The notes under the pieces: model-generated | Database searches by the model: none | Seen by the model: only the letters and a program-made list of their open reading frames with translations | Told to the model about the DNA's origin: nothing | Program-made: the position numbers and the translations under genes | Part shown: positions 1 to 7,508 of the stretch, one piece after another | Layout: each line of letters opens with the position of its first letter | How positions within the stretch are numbered: position 1 is the first letter of the stretch | Assembly (NCBI RefSeq): GCF_002885955.2 | Contig: NZ_POQS01000008.1 | Location: 49,284-112,357, forward strand | Direction of reading: 5' to 3' | DNA from: Achromobacter pulmonis | GTDB taxonomy: Bacteria; Pseudomonadota; Gammaproteobacteria; Burkholderiales; Burkholderiaceae_B | DNA length: 63,074 nucleotides

Positions 1-1281
1 GCCACGGTGGCCACCTGGGCCTGCACCGGCGAGCTGCGCCGCGCCTTGCAGGAAGCGGGCTTCAACGTGCGCCGCGCCCCGGGCTACGGCGGCAAATGGC
101 ATATGACGGCGGGCGAGGCCGCGCGGGAAGGCGCGGTGGCCGCCGGGCTGCGTCCCGTGGCCCACCGCCACGCCGTGGTGGTGGGCGCCGGCCTGGCGGG
201 CGCGGGCATCGCCCAGGCGCTGGGCCTGCGCGGTTGGCGCGTGACCGTGGTCGACGCCGGCCGCGCGCAGGGCGCGCCCGCGCATGCCGGGCACGTCGCC
301 GCGGCGCTGACCCCGGTGCTGGCGCGCGACGACAATGCGCGGGCGCGCCTGTCGCGCGCCGGCAGCCAGCGGGCGCAGGCGCGCTGGCTGGGCCTGGCGG
401 GGGACGCCGCCCCGCGGGTCTGCGGCACCGTCCAGCTCGAACGCGACGCCGGCCGGTCCGCGGCGATGGCCGGCACCCTGGAGGCGCTGGCGTTTCCGGC
501 GCAATGGGTGCGCCAGGTCGACCGCGACGAGGCCAGCCAGCTGGCCGGCCTGCCGCTGGCGCGCGGCGGCGTGTTTTTCGCGCAGGGCATGCTGGTGCAG
601 CCCGGGCGGCTGATAGAAGCCCTGCTGGCCACGCCCGGCGTCACGGTCCAACCCGGCGCGGCGGCGCGGGTCGAGCGGGCCGGGCAGGGCTGGCGCGTGC
701 TGGACGCAGCCGGCGCCGAACTGGCGCAGGCCGATACCGTGATCCTGGCCAATGCGGCGGGGGCGCAGGGCGTGCTGGCGGCCAGCGGACTGCTGGAGCC
801 GCTGCCACGGTTGGCGCAGATGCATGCGCTGGCCGGGGAGGTCACGCTGGTGCCGGCCGCGGCGCTGGCGGGCGGACCGCGCTGCATCGTCGGCGGCGAA
901 GGCTATCTGCTGCCGGACACCGGCGCGGGCTGCGTGGCCGGCAGTACTTATGTGCATGGCGCCGCCGAGGCCCGGGTGAGCGCCGAGGGCCAGCGCGTCA
1001 CGCTGGACAAGGCCGCGGGCCTGCTGGGCAGCGTGCCCGCGGCGTTCCAGGCCCTGGAGCCGGGCAGCCTGCCGGGCTGGGCGGGATGGCGGGCGGTGCT
1101 GCCCGGCCGCCTGCCGGCGGTGGGCGAACTGCCCCAGGCGCCCGGCCTGTGGCTGGCCGTGGGCTATGCCTCGCGGGGGCTGTCGTGGTCGGCGCTAATG
1201 GGCGACTTGATCGGCGCCCGGTTGCAGGGCGAACCCGCGCCGCTGGAGACCGACCTGGCCAGGCTGGTGGCGCCGCGCTGA
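1..1281 (+). CDS. mnmC: MnmC, 3' part (tRNA mnm5s2U biosynthesis bifunctional protein)
   Basis: The reading frame is open from the first base, so the 5' end lies outside the window; the GTG at position 7 is unlikely to be the true start. MnmC finishes 5-methylaminomethyl-2-thiouridine at the tRNA wobble position: an N-terminal methyltransferase domain and a C-terminal FAD oxidoreductase domain that removes the carboxymethyl group. The first ~40 codons resemble the end of the methyltransferase domain (TCTGELRRALQEAGF). They are followed by a dinucleotide-binding GxGxxG motif (VVGAGLAGAGIAQAL, about nt 178-225) and a DAO-type oxidoreductase fold to the stop. A G-Y-A-S-R-G-L motif near the C-terminus is typical of the FAD domain. 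Family assignment is firm; nothing in this part looks broken. Confidence 0.9.
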   Translation, partial: ATVATWACTGELRRALQEAGFNVRRAPGYGGKWHMTAGEAAREGAVAAGLRPVAHRHAVVVGAGLAGAGIAQALGLRGWRVTVVDAGRAQGAPAHAGHVAAALTPVLARDDNARARLSRAGSQRAQARWLGLAGDAAPRVCGTVQLERDAGRSAAMAGTLEALAFPAQWVRQVDRDEASQLAGLPLARGGVFFAQGMLVQPGRLIEALLATPGVTVQPGAAARVERAGQGWRVLDAAGAELAQADTVILANAAGAQGVLAASGLLEPLPRLAQMHALAGEVTLVPAAALAGGPRCIVGGEGYLLPDTGAGCVAGSTYVHGAAEARVSAEGQRVTLDKAAGLLGSVPAAFQALEPGSLPGWAGWRAVLPGRLPAVGELPQAPGLWLAVGYASRGLSWSALMGDLIGARLQGEPAPLETDLARLVAPR

Positions 1282-1443
1282 AAAAGTCGGGACGCAGGGC
1301 GGGGCGCACGGGGACGGTGGCGTAGAATGCTGGAATTGCCAGGATTTGACGCCAATTGGGCCGGAATTGGTGCCACACCCGGCGCGTCGAGGGCCCGGCA
1401 GGCATTCCGCCCGTGGGCGATGACCGGGGGCTTTAGACCCCTT

Positions 1444-1468
1444 TTTTGGACGATATGGCCGTCCAAAA
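1444..1468. repeat. Perfect 9-bp inverted repeat upstream of the GH31 gene
   Basis: TTTTGGACG (1444-1452) and CGTCCAAAA (1460-1468) are perfect reverse complements separated by 7 bases. A GGGG-loop-CCCC-TTTTTT element (1427-1447) immediately precedes it and may terminate mnmC transcription. The repeat lies 83 bp before the GTG of the next gene and could be an operator or a leader hairpin. It has no trailing T-run, so it is not itself a good terminator. Confidence 0.5.
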
Positions 1469-1550
1469 GAGGGACCGAGTTTATTTCAAAGCCCAAATCC
1501 GTCAAAATAGCGTCTTTTGATGGTTTTTGGCTTAAGCCGGGGGATGCTCT

Positions 1551-3776
1551 GTGCCGCCCAAGTTCGACTTTGCCCATACTACCCAGCTCGATACCGTCGA
1601 GCTGCTGACGTCCCGTCCCAGTCGCATAGATTTCGACGCGGGCGATGGGTTGCACCTGGTAGTCGAGGCGCATGCGCCTGGTGTGTTCCGCCTGCGCTGC
1701 GGCGAGGCGAATCACCTTACCGATGACAAGCCCACTGCGCGCGCCCGCGCCGTGGCGGAGATGCTGCTCGCGCGCCAGGAAGCGGTGGGTGAAGCCACCG
1801 TCGCCCCGCGCGACGACGGCGACGGCTGGCGCATCGCCCAGGGCGACGTGGTGCTGGAGCTGCTGTCCAACCCCGTGCGCGTGGCGCTCTACCGCAACGA
1901 AGAGCGCGTGCTGGAATCCGAGGTCTCCGCGCATACGCCCGCGTTCGGGCACAACGCGCTGGACCAGGCCGAAGACGCCGTCTGGACGGCCGGCTTCACG
2001 CTGCAGGCCGACGAGCGCGTGTACGGCCTGGGCGAAACTCCCGGAGACCTGAACCGCCGCGAAGAGTCCGTGGTGTCCGACGATCCGGAGCACCGCGCGC
2101 TGCCGCTGGCCTGGAGCCCGCGCGGCTGGGGCCTCTATGTGAATTCCATGCGCCGCGTCGAACACTCGGTCGGCGTCGCGCCGGCCGATTCCGCCTACGT
2201 GCTGACGCTGGACGACGCCGTCCTCGACCTGTTCCTGTTCGTCGGCGAGCCGGGCGAAATCCTCAACCAGTACACCGCGCTGACCGGCCGCGCCGGCCAG
2301 CCCTCGCTGTGGGCGATGGGCGCGTGGCTGCAGCAGGCCTCGGGCGAAATGCCGACCGAGACCGTGGCGCTGGTGGCGCGCATGCGCGAGAACCAGATCC
2401 CGGTCGACGCCGTGACGCTGGCGCAGCCGGCGGCCTGGGGCTTCCAGGCGGACAAGACCGTATTCGAATGGGACGCCCAGCGCTTCCCGGACGCCAAGCA
2501 GATGCTGGCGCTCTTCCACAAGCACAACGTGCACGTCGCGGCCTCCGGTTTTCCCGGCGTGCTCAAGACCAGCCCCTTGTTCGAGGAACTGGAAGACCGC
2601 GGCTGGCTGCTGACCAGGGACGACGGCTCGGCCCAGGTGTTCGACGGCAACGCCGCCACCTCGGGGCAGCCCTACGGCCTGCTGGACCTGACCTACCGCG
2701 ACATCTATAACCTGTGGGTGGAGCGCCATCGCCAGCTGGTCGAAGACGGCCTGGACGCGCCCGCGTGCGATGCCCAGATCGCCATTCCCGACGGCGTGAG
2801 CGCCCGCAACGGCGAAACCGGCCCGGCGCTGCGCAGCATGTACCCGCTCCTGGTGCGCCGCGCGCTGTTCGACGCGGTCGCCGGCCTCAAGGTCCCGCCC
2901 GAGGGCGTGGTGCCCAGCGCCGACCTGTTCCCGGCCGCGCAGCGCCTGCCGTGGCAGGTGGGGCCGCAGGTCGAGAACAGCTGGGAAGGCCTGCGCCATA
3001 CCCTGCGCACCGCCTTGTCCATCGGCGCCAGCGGCGTGCCGGTGCAGGTGCACGGCATCGGCTCGGCCTCGCGCGACCGCGCCGGCATGACGCCCGAACT
3101 CTATTTGCGCTGGCTGACCGCCGGCGTGTTTTCGTCCAACTTCTCGTTCCAGGGCGTGGCAGGCCTGATGCCCTGGGACTTCGGCGAAGAGATCCTGGGG
3201 CACGCCAAGACCTGGCTGCAATGGCGCTACCGCCTGGTGCCCTACGTGCTGGGCGCCATCGAGGATTCGGCGCGCACCGGCCTGCCGGTGCAGCGCTCCA
3301 TGGCCATGTCGTTCCCCAACGATCCCCATGCCCACGACTGGGACCTGCAATACCTGCTCGGCCCGGCGCTGCTGGTGGCCCCTGTGACCGAGCCCGGCAA
3401 GCAGGTCCGCGTATACCTGCCCAAGGGCGAGGCCTGGTGGGACCTGAACACCGGGCACCGCTACGAAGGCGGCACCACCTGGACCATGGATTGCGACTTC
3501 GGCCAGTTCCCGGTGTTCGGCCGCGAGGGGCACATGCTCTGTCTGGGACCGGCCGCGCAGCATACGGGCGAGTTCAACTCGGCCCGTATCCTCGACGAGG
3601 TCTGGATGTTCGGCATGCCGGTGCACAATCCGGTCGTCATGCGCAACAAGATCCGCGTGATGCAGATGCAGGGCTCCAGCTACATCAAGGGTCTGGAAGG
3701 CCTGCGCATTTCCCCGTCCGAGGGGCTGGAAGTCAAGCGCCGCGGCGCCGAGGTCCGCATCTCGCGCGCACGTTGA
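1551..3776 (+). CDS. GH31-fold glycosidase-like protein, probably catalytically altered
   Basis: A 741-residue protein aligning over its length with GH31 alpha-glucosidase/alpha-xylosidase enzymes: an N-terminal beta-sandwich, a (beta/alpha)8 barrel (about 255-590) and C-terminal beta domains with the WWDLNTG segment. Aligned from memory to E. coli YicI without gaps, the nucleophile Asp is kept (D407 in ACDAQIAIPD). The acid/base Asp of the WGGD motif is Gln (Q473 in QVGPQ), the preceding active-site Arg is Ala (SADLF), and the SHDIGG motif reads VHGIGS (G502). Normal retaining hydrolysis is therefore doubtful. The start is a GTG, with no strong Shine-Dalgarno. No signal peptide is seen, so it should be cytoplasmic. 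No sugar genes are adjacent. The fold is secure; substrate and activity are unknown. Confidence 0.8.
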   Translation: MPPKFDFAHTTQLDTVELLTSRPSRIDFDAGDGLHLVVEAHAPGVFRLRCGEANHLTDDKPTARARAVAEMLLARQEAVGEATVAPRDDGDGWRIAQGDVVLELLSNPVRVALYRNEERVLESEVSAHTPAFGHNALDQAEDAVWTAGFTLQADERVYGLGETPGDLNRREESVVSDDPEHRALPLAWSPRGWGLYVNSMRRVEHSVGVAPADSAYVLTLDDAVLDLFLFVGEPGEILNQYTALTGRAGQPSLWAMGAWLQQASGEMPTETVALVARMRENQIPVDAVTLAQPAAWGFQADKTVFEWDAQRFPDAKQMLALFHKHNVHVAASGFPGVLKTSPLFEELEDRGWLLTRDDGSAQVFDGNAATSGQPYGLLDLTYRDIYNLWVERHRQLVEDGLDAPACDAQIAIPDGVSARNGETGPALRSMYPLLVRRALFDAVAGLKVPPEGVVPSADLFPAAQRLPWQVGPQVENSWEGLRHTLRTALSIGASGVPVQVHGIGSASRDRAGMTPELYLRWLTAGVFSSNFSFQGVAGLMPWDFGEEILGHAKTWLQWRYRLVPYVLGAIEDSARTGLPVQRSMAMSFPNDPHAHDWDLQYLLGPALLVAPVTEPGKQVRVYLPKGEAWWDLNTGHRYEGGTTWTMDCDFGQFPVFGREGHMLCLGPAAQHTGEFNSARILDEVWMFGMPVHNPVVMRNKIRVMQMQGSSYIKGLEGLRISPSEGLEVKRRGAEVRISRAR

Positions 3777-3785
3777 TCGCGGGGC

Positions 3786-3893
3786 CCGCCTCCACGGAGG
3801 CGGTCCGGAAAGCAGATGGGCAGTCAGGAGGACATTCCTTCCCGGCTGCCCATTTCCGCCTTTATGAAGGACACTTGCCGCAGGGCCGGCAAG
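3786..3893 (+). promoter_or_regulatory. Three stacked hairpins between the GH31 gene and metN
   Basis: Three strong inverted repeats follow the GH31 stop: CCGCCTCC/GGAGGCGG (3786-3803, 2-nt loop), ATGGGCAG/CTGCCCAT (3816-3823 with 3846-3853) and CTTGCCG/CGGCAAG (3874-3893, 6-nt loop). None has a U-tract directly after it. A further short hairpin, TCTCTT/AAGAGA (3950-3964), sits just before metN. They may be a terminator region for the upstream gene or a structured leader controlling metNIQ. I recognise no known SAM or SAH riboswitch here. Confidence 0.4.
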
Positions 3894-3985
3894 CGCGGAT
3901 TCGGGCCTTTATATTACTTAAAGTTATAAAAAATGGAAAAAACGGTCGTTCTCTTTAGAAGAGAGAAGATACAAAATCGCTTGCC

Positions 3986-5074
3986 ATGATTCACATCGAG
4001 AACCTATCCAAGACCTATGCCACGCCGCATGGACAATTCCAGGCGCTGCGGGGCATCAACCTGCACATCGCGCAGGGCGAGGTCTTCGGCATCATCGGCC
4101 CCAGCGGGGCCGGCAAAAGCACGCTGGTCCAGTGCATCAACCTGCTGGAGCGGCCCAACGAAGGTTCGATCGCCATCGGCGGCCAGCCCCTGACCGGCCT
4201 GTCCGAGGCGCAGCTGCGCGCCCAGCGCCGCCGCATCGGCATGGTGTTCCAGGGCTTCAACCTGCTGTCGCGCCGCACGGTGTACGGCAACGTGGCGCTG
4301 CCGCTGGAAATCGCCGGCGTGGACAAGGCCGAGATCCCGGCGCGCGTCGAGCGCCTGCTGGCGCTGGTCGGCCTGGAGCATCTGCGCGACCGCTATCCCA
4401 GCCAGATCAGCGGCGGCCAGAAGCAGCGCGTCGGCATCGCCCGCGCCCTGGCCAACAACCCCGACGTGCTGCTGAGCGACGAGGCCACCTCGGCGCTGGA
4501 CCCGGAAACCACGCACAACATCCTGGCCCTGCTGCGCGACATCAACCGCAAGACCGGCGTGACCGTGGTCATGATCACGCACCAGATGGAAGTGGTGCGC
4601 GAAGTCTGCGACCGCGTGGCCGTGCTGTCGCAGGGCGAAGTGGTCGAGATGGGCAGCACGCGCGAAGTGTTCGCGCAGCCGCGCCATGAAGTGACCCGCG
4701 CCATGGTCTCGGCCGCCACCGCTTCCGAACTGACCGACGCCACGCTGGCGGCGGTCAGGCAGCGCATCGAGACGCTGGCCGCGGCCAAGCCGGACCAGGC
4801 GCTGCGCCTGCTGCGCCTGTCGCTGACCGGCAACGACGCATCCGGGTCGTTCCTGTCCGACCTGACCAAGCAGCATTCGCTCGACGTGGACCTGATCCAG
4901 GCCCGTGTCGAAGACATCCAGGGCGTGGCCGTGGGCACGATGTTCGTGCTGGCCCAGGGCGCGCCCGCCGCGGTCAAGGACGCCATCGCCGCCCTGACCG
5001 CCCGTGACATCTCCGTAGAAGAAATCGCCCATGAGCCCGCAACTGATCGACCTGCTTATTACGTCGCTGCTTGA
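3986..5074 (+). CDS. metN: MetN, methionine ABC importer ATP-binding protein
   Basis: A 362-residue ATPase of the D/L-methionine importer. Walker A is GPSGAGKST (about 36-44), the ABC signature is SGGQKQRVGIARAL, Walker B is VLLSDEATSALD, and the switch His is in MITHQ. A C-terminal NIL domain (about 265-345), which binds methionine and inhibits transport in E. coli MetN, is present. metI begins inside the 3' end of this gene (44-nt overlap), so the two are translationally coupled. The sequence upstream is AT-rich and carries hairpins, and no strong ribosome-binding site precedes the ATG. Confidence 0.95.
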   Translation: MIHIENLSKTYATPHGQFQALRGINLHIAQGEVFGIIGPSGAGKSTLVQCINLLERPNEGSIAIGGQPLTGLSEAQLRAQRRRIGMVFQGFNLLSRRTVYGNVALPLEIAGVDKAEIPARVERLLALVGLEHLRDRYPSQISGGQKQRVGIARALANNPDVLLSDEATSALDPETTHNILALLRDINRKTGVTVVMITHQMEVVREVCDRVAVLSQGEVVEMGSTREVFAQPRHEVTRAMVSAATASELTDATLAAVRQRIETLAAAKPDQALRLLRLSLTGNDASGSFLSDLTKQHSLDVDLIQARVEDIQGVAVGTMFVLAQGAPAAVKDAIAALTARDISVEEIAHEPATDRPAYYVAA

Positions 5075-5684
5075 CACCCTCCTGATGGTGGGCGTGGCCA
5101 GCGCCATCGCGGTGGTGGTCGGCATTCCGCTGGGCGTGGTCCTGACCGTGACGGCCCGCGGCAACATGCTGGAAAACCAGTCCGTCAACCACGTGCTGGG
5201 CGCCATCATCAATGCCACGCGCTCGGTGCCCTTCGTCATCCTGATGGTCGCCATCATCCCGTTCACGCGCTTCGTGGCCCAGACCTCGATCGGCACCACC
5301 GCCGCCATCGTGCCCCTGTCGGTCGCCGCCATCCCGTTCATGGCCCGCATCGCCGAGAACGCCATGCGCGAGGTCGATCCGGGCCTGATCACCGCGGCGC
5401 GCGCCATGGGCGCCTCGCCCATGCAGATCATCCTCAAGGTGCTGCTGCCCGAATCCCTGCCCGGCCTGGTGGCCGCCACCGTGGTCACCATCGTCAGCCT
5501 GATCGGCTATTCCGCGATGGCCGGCGCCATCGGCGGCGGCGGCCTGGGCGACCTGGCCATCCGCTACGGCTACCAGCGTTTCCAGTCCGACGTGATGGCC
5601 GCGGTCGTCATCGTGCTGATCGTGCTGGTCCAGGTGGTGCAGAGCCTGGGCGACCGCTACGTGCGCCGCATCTCGCACCGCTGA
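5031..5684 (+). CDS. metI: MetI, methionine ABC importer permease
   Basis: A 217-residue inner-membrane permease with about five hydrophobic segments. The cytoplasmic EAA loop (ITAARAMGASPMQIILKVLLPES, here split around nt 5390-5460) contacts MetN. Its length and the GGGGLGDLAIRYGYQRF segment are typical of MetI. It overlaps metN and is followed by metQ after 44 bp, so the three genes form one operon. Confidence 0.95.
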   Translation: MSPQLIDLLITSLLDTLLMVGVASAIAVVVGIPLGVVLTVTARGNMLENQSVNHVLGAIINATRSVPFVILMVAIIPFTRFVAQTSIGTTAAIVPLSVAAIPFMARIAENAMREVDPGLITAARAMGASPMQIILKVLLPESLPGLVAATVVTIVSLIGYSAMAGAIGGGGLGDLAIRYGYQRFQSDVMAAVVIVLIVLVQVVQSLGDRYVRRISHR

Positions 5685-5728
5685 GCGATTTTCTTCCCCC
5701 CACTTCCGATATTCGGGATACACGCAAC

Positions 5729-6526
5729 ATGAGCATCAAGGTTTTGAAGTCGCTGGCCGCGTTCGCCCTGGGCGCCGCCGTATTCGCCCAGCCCGCGCTG
5801 GCCCAGGACAAGCCGCTGAAAATCGGCGTGACCGCCGGCCCGCACGCCCAGATCTTCGACGTGGTCAAGCAGGAAGCCGCCAAGCAGGGCCTGAAGATCG
5901 AAGTCATCGAATTCTCCGACTACGTGCAGCCCAACGTGGCCCTGGCCTCGGGCGACCTCGACGCCAACAGCTACCAGCACCAGCCCTACCTGGACAACGC
6001 CAACGCCGACCGCGGCTACAAGCTGGTCAGCATCGCCAAGACCGTGATCTTCCCCATCGGCATCTACAGCAAGAAAATCAAATCGCTGTCCGAGCTGAAG
6101 GAGGGCGCCCGCTTCGCGCTGCCCAACGATCCCACCAACGGCGGCCGCGCCCTGTTGCTGCTGCAGGCCAACGGCCTGATCAAGCTGCGCCCCGACGTTG
6201 GCCTGAAAGCGACCCCGATCGACGTGGTCGAAAACCCCAAGAAGCTGCGCTTCATCGAACTGGACGCCGCCCAGCTGCCGCGCTCGCTGGACGACACCGA
6301 CGCCTCGGCCGTGAACACCAACTTCGCCCTGGAAGCCGGCCTGAACCCGGCCAAGGACGCCATCGCCCAGGAATCGCCCGACTCGCCGTACGCCAACGTG
6401 CTGGTGGTGCGCGAAAAGGACAAGGACCGTCCCGAATTCGCCAAGCTGGTCAGCGTCTACCACAGCCCGGCCGTGAAGCAATTCATCGAGACCAAGTACA
6501 AGGGCGCCGTGGTCGCGGCCTGGTAA
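5729..6526 (+). CDS. metQ: MetQ/NlpA-family methionine-binding protein
   Basis: A 265-residue substrate-binding protein of the methionine importer. It has a signal peptide ending near ALA-Q (residues 1-25), followed by the NlpA-family core with the SYQHQPYLDN and NDPTNGGRAL segments that form the ligand pocket. Unlike E. coli MetQ it has no cysteine anywhere, so it cannot be a lipoprotein and should be a freely soluble periplasmic protein. It is the last gene of metNIQ; tRNA-Lys follows with its own promoter. Confidence 0.93.
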   Translation: MSIKVLKSLAAFALGAAVFAQPALAQDKPLKIGVTAGPHAQIFDVVKQEAAKQGLKIEVIEFSDYVQPNVALASGDLDANSYQHQPYLDNANADRGYKLVSIAKTVIFPIGIYSKKIKSLSELKEGARFALPNDPTNGGRALLLLQANGLIKLRPDVGLKATPIDVVENPKKLRFIELDAAQLPRSLDDTDASAVNTNFALEAGLNPAKDAIAQESPDSPYANVLVVREKDKDRPEFAKLVSVYHSPAVKQFIETKYKGAVVAAW

Positions 6527-6547
6527 GCACGGCAAGTCGGGATTTTT

Positions 6548-6576
6548 TTGACAAACTTCCCGTAACACGCCATAAT
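6548..6576 (+). promoter_or_regulatory. Sigma-70 promoter of tRNA-Lys(TTT)
   Basis: A consensus TTGACA (6548-6553) is followed 17 bp later by CATAAT (6571-6576), a five-of-six match to the -10 box. The tRNA begins 14 bp downstream. Confidence 0.85.
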
Positions 6577-6590
6577 GTCTGGCTTCGGTC

Positions 6591-6666
6591 GGGTTGATAG
6601 CTCAGTCGGTAGAGCAGCGGACTTTTAATCCGTTGGTCGCGAGTTCGAGTCTCGCTCAACCCACCA
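6591..6666 (+). tRNA. tRNA-Lys, anticodon TTT
   Basis: A complete cloverleaf: acceptor GGGTTGA (6591-6597) pairs with TCAACCC (6656-6662), discriminator A, and an encoded CCA (6664-6666). The D-loop AGCTCAGTCGGTAGAGC, the anticodon loop CTTTTAA giving anticodon TTT, and the T-arm GTTCGAGTC are all present. Confidence 0.97.
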
Positions 6667-6710
6667 CCCCTTCCTTTTTTAGGAAGGCAGAAGAAGGCAG
6701 AAGAGAATCA

Positions 6711-6742
6711 AGCACTTGCGAGCAATCGCGGTGCTTTTTTTT
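6711..6742 (+). terminator. Intrinsic terminator after tRNA-Lys(TTT)
   Basis: AGCAC (6711-6715) pairs with GTGCT (6731-6735), with an inner GCGA/TCGC pairing, and is followed by seven or more T residues. It closes the tRNA transcript. Confidence 0.8.
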
Positions 6743-6784
6743 CGCCTGTAGTGAACGACAGCGCAGCCTAGCCCGCCATCCATG

Positions 6785-6820
6785 AAATGACTATTTTTAA
6801 TGGTCATTTTTGATAAGATG
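6785..6820 (+). promoter_or_regulatory. Probable operator/promoter of the toxin-antitoxin pair
   Basis: AAATGAC (6785-6791) and GTCATTT (6803-6809) are perfect 7-bp inverted arms 11 bases apart. A TGATAAGAT -10-like sequence overlaps the right end. Type II antitoxins normally bind such repeats at their own promoter, so autoregulation is likely. Confidence 0.55.
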
Positions 6821-6850
6821 AACTGCATCATCCATCCATGGGAGGCCGTC

Positions 6851-7090
6851 ATGTCGACCCTGCATGTGTCGAAAACCGAGTTCAAGGCCCGGGCGCTGGA
6901 GCTTTTCCGGCAGGTCGAAGCGACGGGCGAGCCCATTGTCGTAACCGACCACGGCAAGCCCGCGCTGGAAATCCGGCCCTATCGGGCGGCTCCGCAACGG
7001 GACCCGCTCGAGGTGTTGCGCGGGTCCGTTTTGCGGTTCGATGATCCCTTGTCTCCCGTCGGCGACGATGCGTGGGAGGCAGCGCAATGA
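6851..7090 (+). CDS. Phd/YefM-family antitoxin
   Basis: A 79-residue protein beginning MSTLHVSKTEFKARAL, with the Phd-type N-terminal DNA-binding fold (VTDHGKPALEIRP, about residues 30-42) and a flexible C-terminus that should wrap the toxin. I chose the ATG at 6851 over an upstream in-frame start because GGAGG lies just before it and the family begins here. Its TGA overlaps the toxin start (ATGA at 7087-7090), the classic antitoxin-toxin coupling. It should neutralise the PIN toxin and repress the operon through the inverted repeat upstream. Confidence 0.88.
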   Translation: MSTLHVSKTEFKARALELFRQVEATGEPIVVTDHGKPALEIRPYRAAPQRDPLEVLRGSVLRFDDPLSPVGDDAWEAAQ

Positions 7091-7482
7091 TCGTATTGGA
7101 CACCCATGTGCTGATCTGGTGGGCGGCGGGCGATCCGCAGCTTAGCCGCGCCGCGCGCGACGCCATCGAGGCAGAGGCCCAGGATGGCGAAATCCTGGTC
7201 TCGGCCATCAGCGCTTGGGAAGTGGCGATGCTGGCCAAGGCCGGGCGTCTGGCTTTGACCATGGAGGCCGAGGCCTGGCTGGATACGGTCGCCCAGGTGC
7301 GCGCAATCCGGTTCGTTCCGGTGGATGTCGGCATTTCGATCCAATCTGTCCAGCTGCCCGGAGAGTTTCACAAGGACCCGGCGGACCGCATCATCGTGGC
7401 CACGGCGCGGCGTCATTCGGCCCCTCTGATCTCTGCTGATATGAAGATTCGTGGTTACCCCCACGTTCAGACTATCTGGTGA
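7087..7482 (+). CDS. VapC-type PIN-domain toxin
   Basis: A 131-residue PIN-domain ribonuclease. The acidic metal-binding residues expected in the family are visible: Asp in LDTH (about residue 4), Glu in SAWEVA, Asp in DPADR and Asp in LISAD. VapC toxins inactivate translation by cleaving RNA, often initiator tRNA or 23S rRNA. It overlaps the antitoxin gene by four bases. The pair sits directly downstream of a tRNA gene, a frequent landing site for mobile modules, although no integrase or att repeat is seen. Confidence 0.9.
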   Translation: MIVLDTHVLIWWAAGDPQLSRAARDAIEAEAQDGEILVSAISAWEVAMLAKAGRLALTMEAEAWLDTVAQVRAIRFVPVDVGISIQSVQLPGEFHKDPADRIIVATARRHSAPLISADMKIRGYPHVQTIW

Positions 7483-7508
7483 GGCAACCTCCATTAGGGC
7501 GCGCCGTA

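Noticed and set aside
6667..7482. Integrative element at tRNA-Lys(TTT)
   Set aside because: No integrase, no duplicated tRNA 3' end and no mobility gene are visible; only the toxin-antitoxin pair is present.
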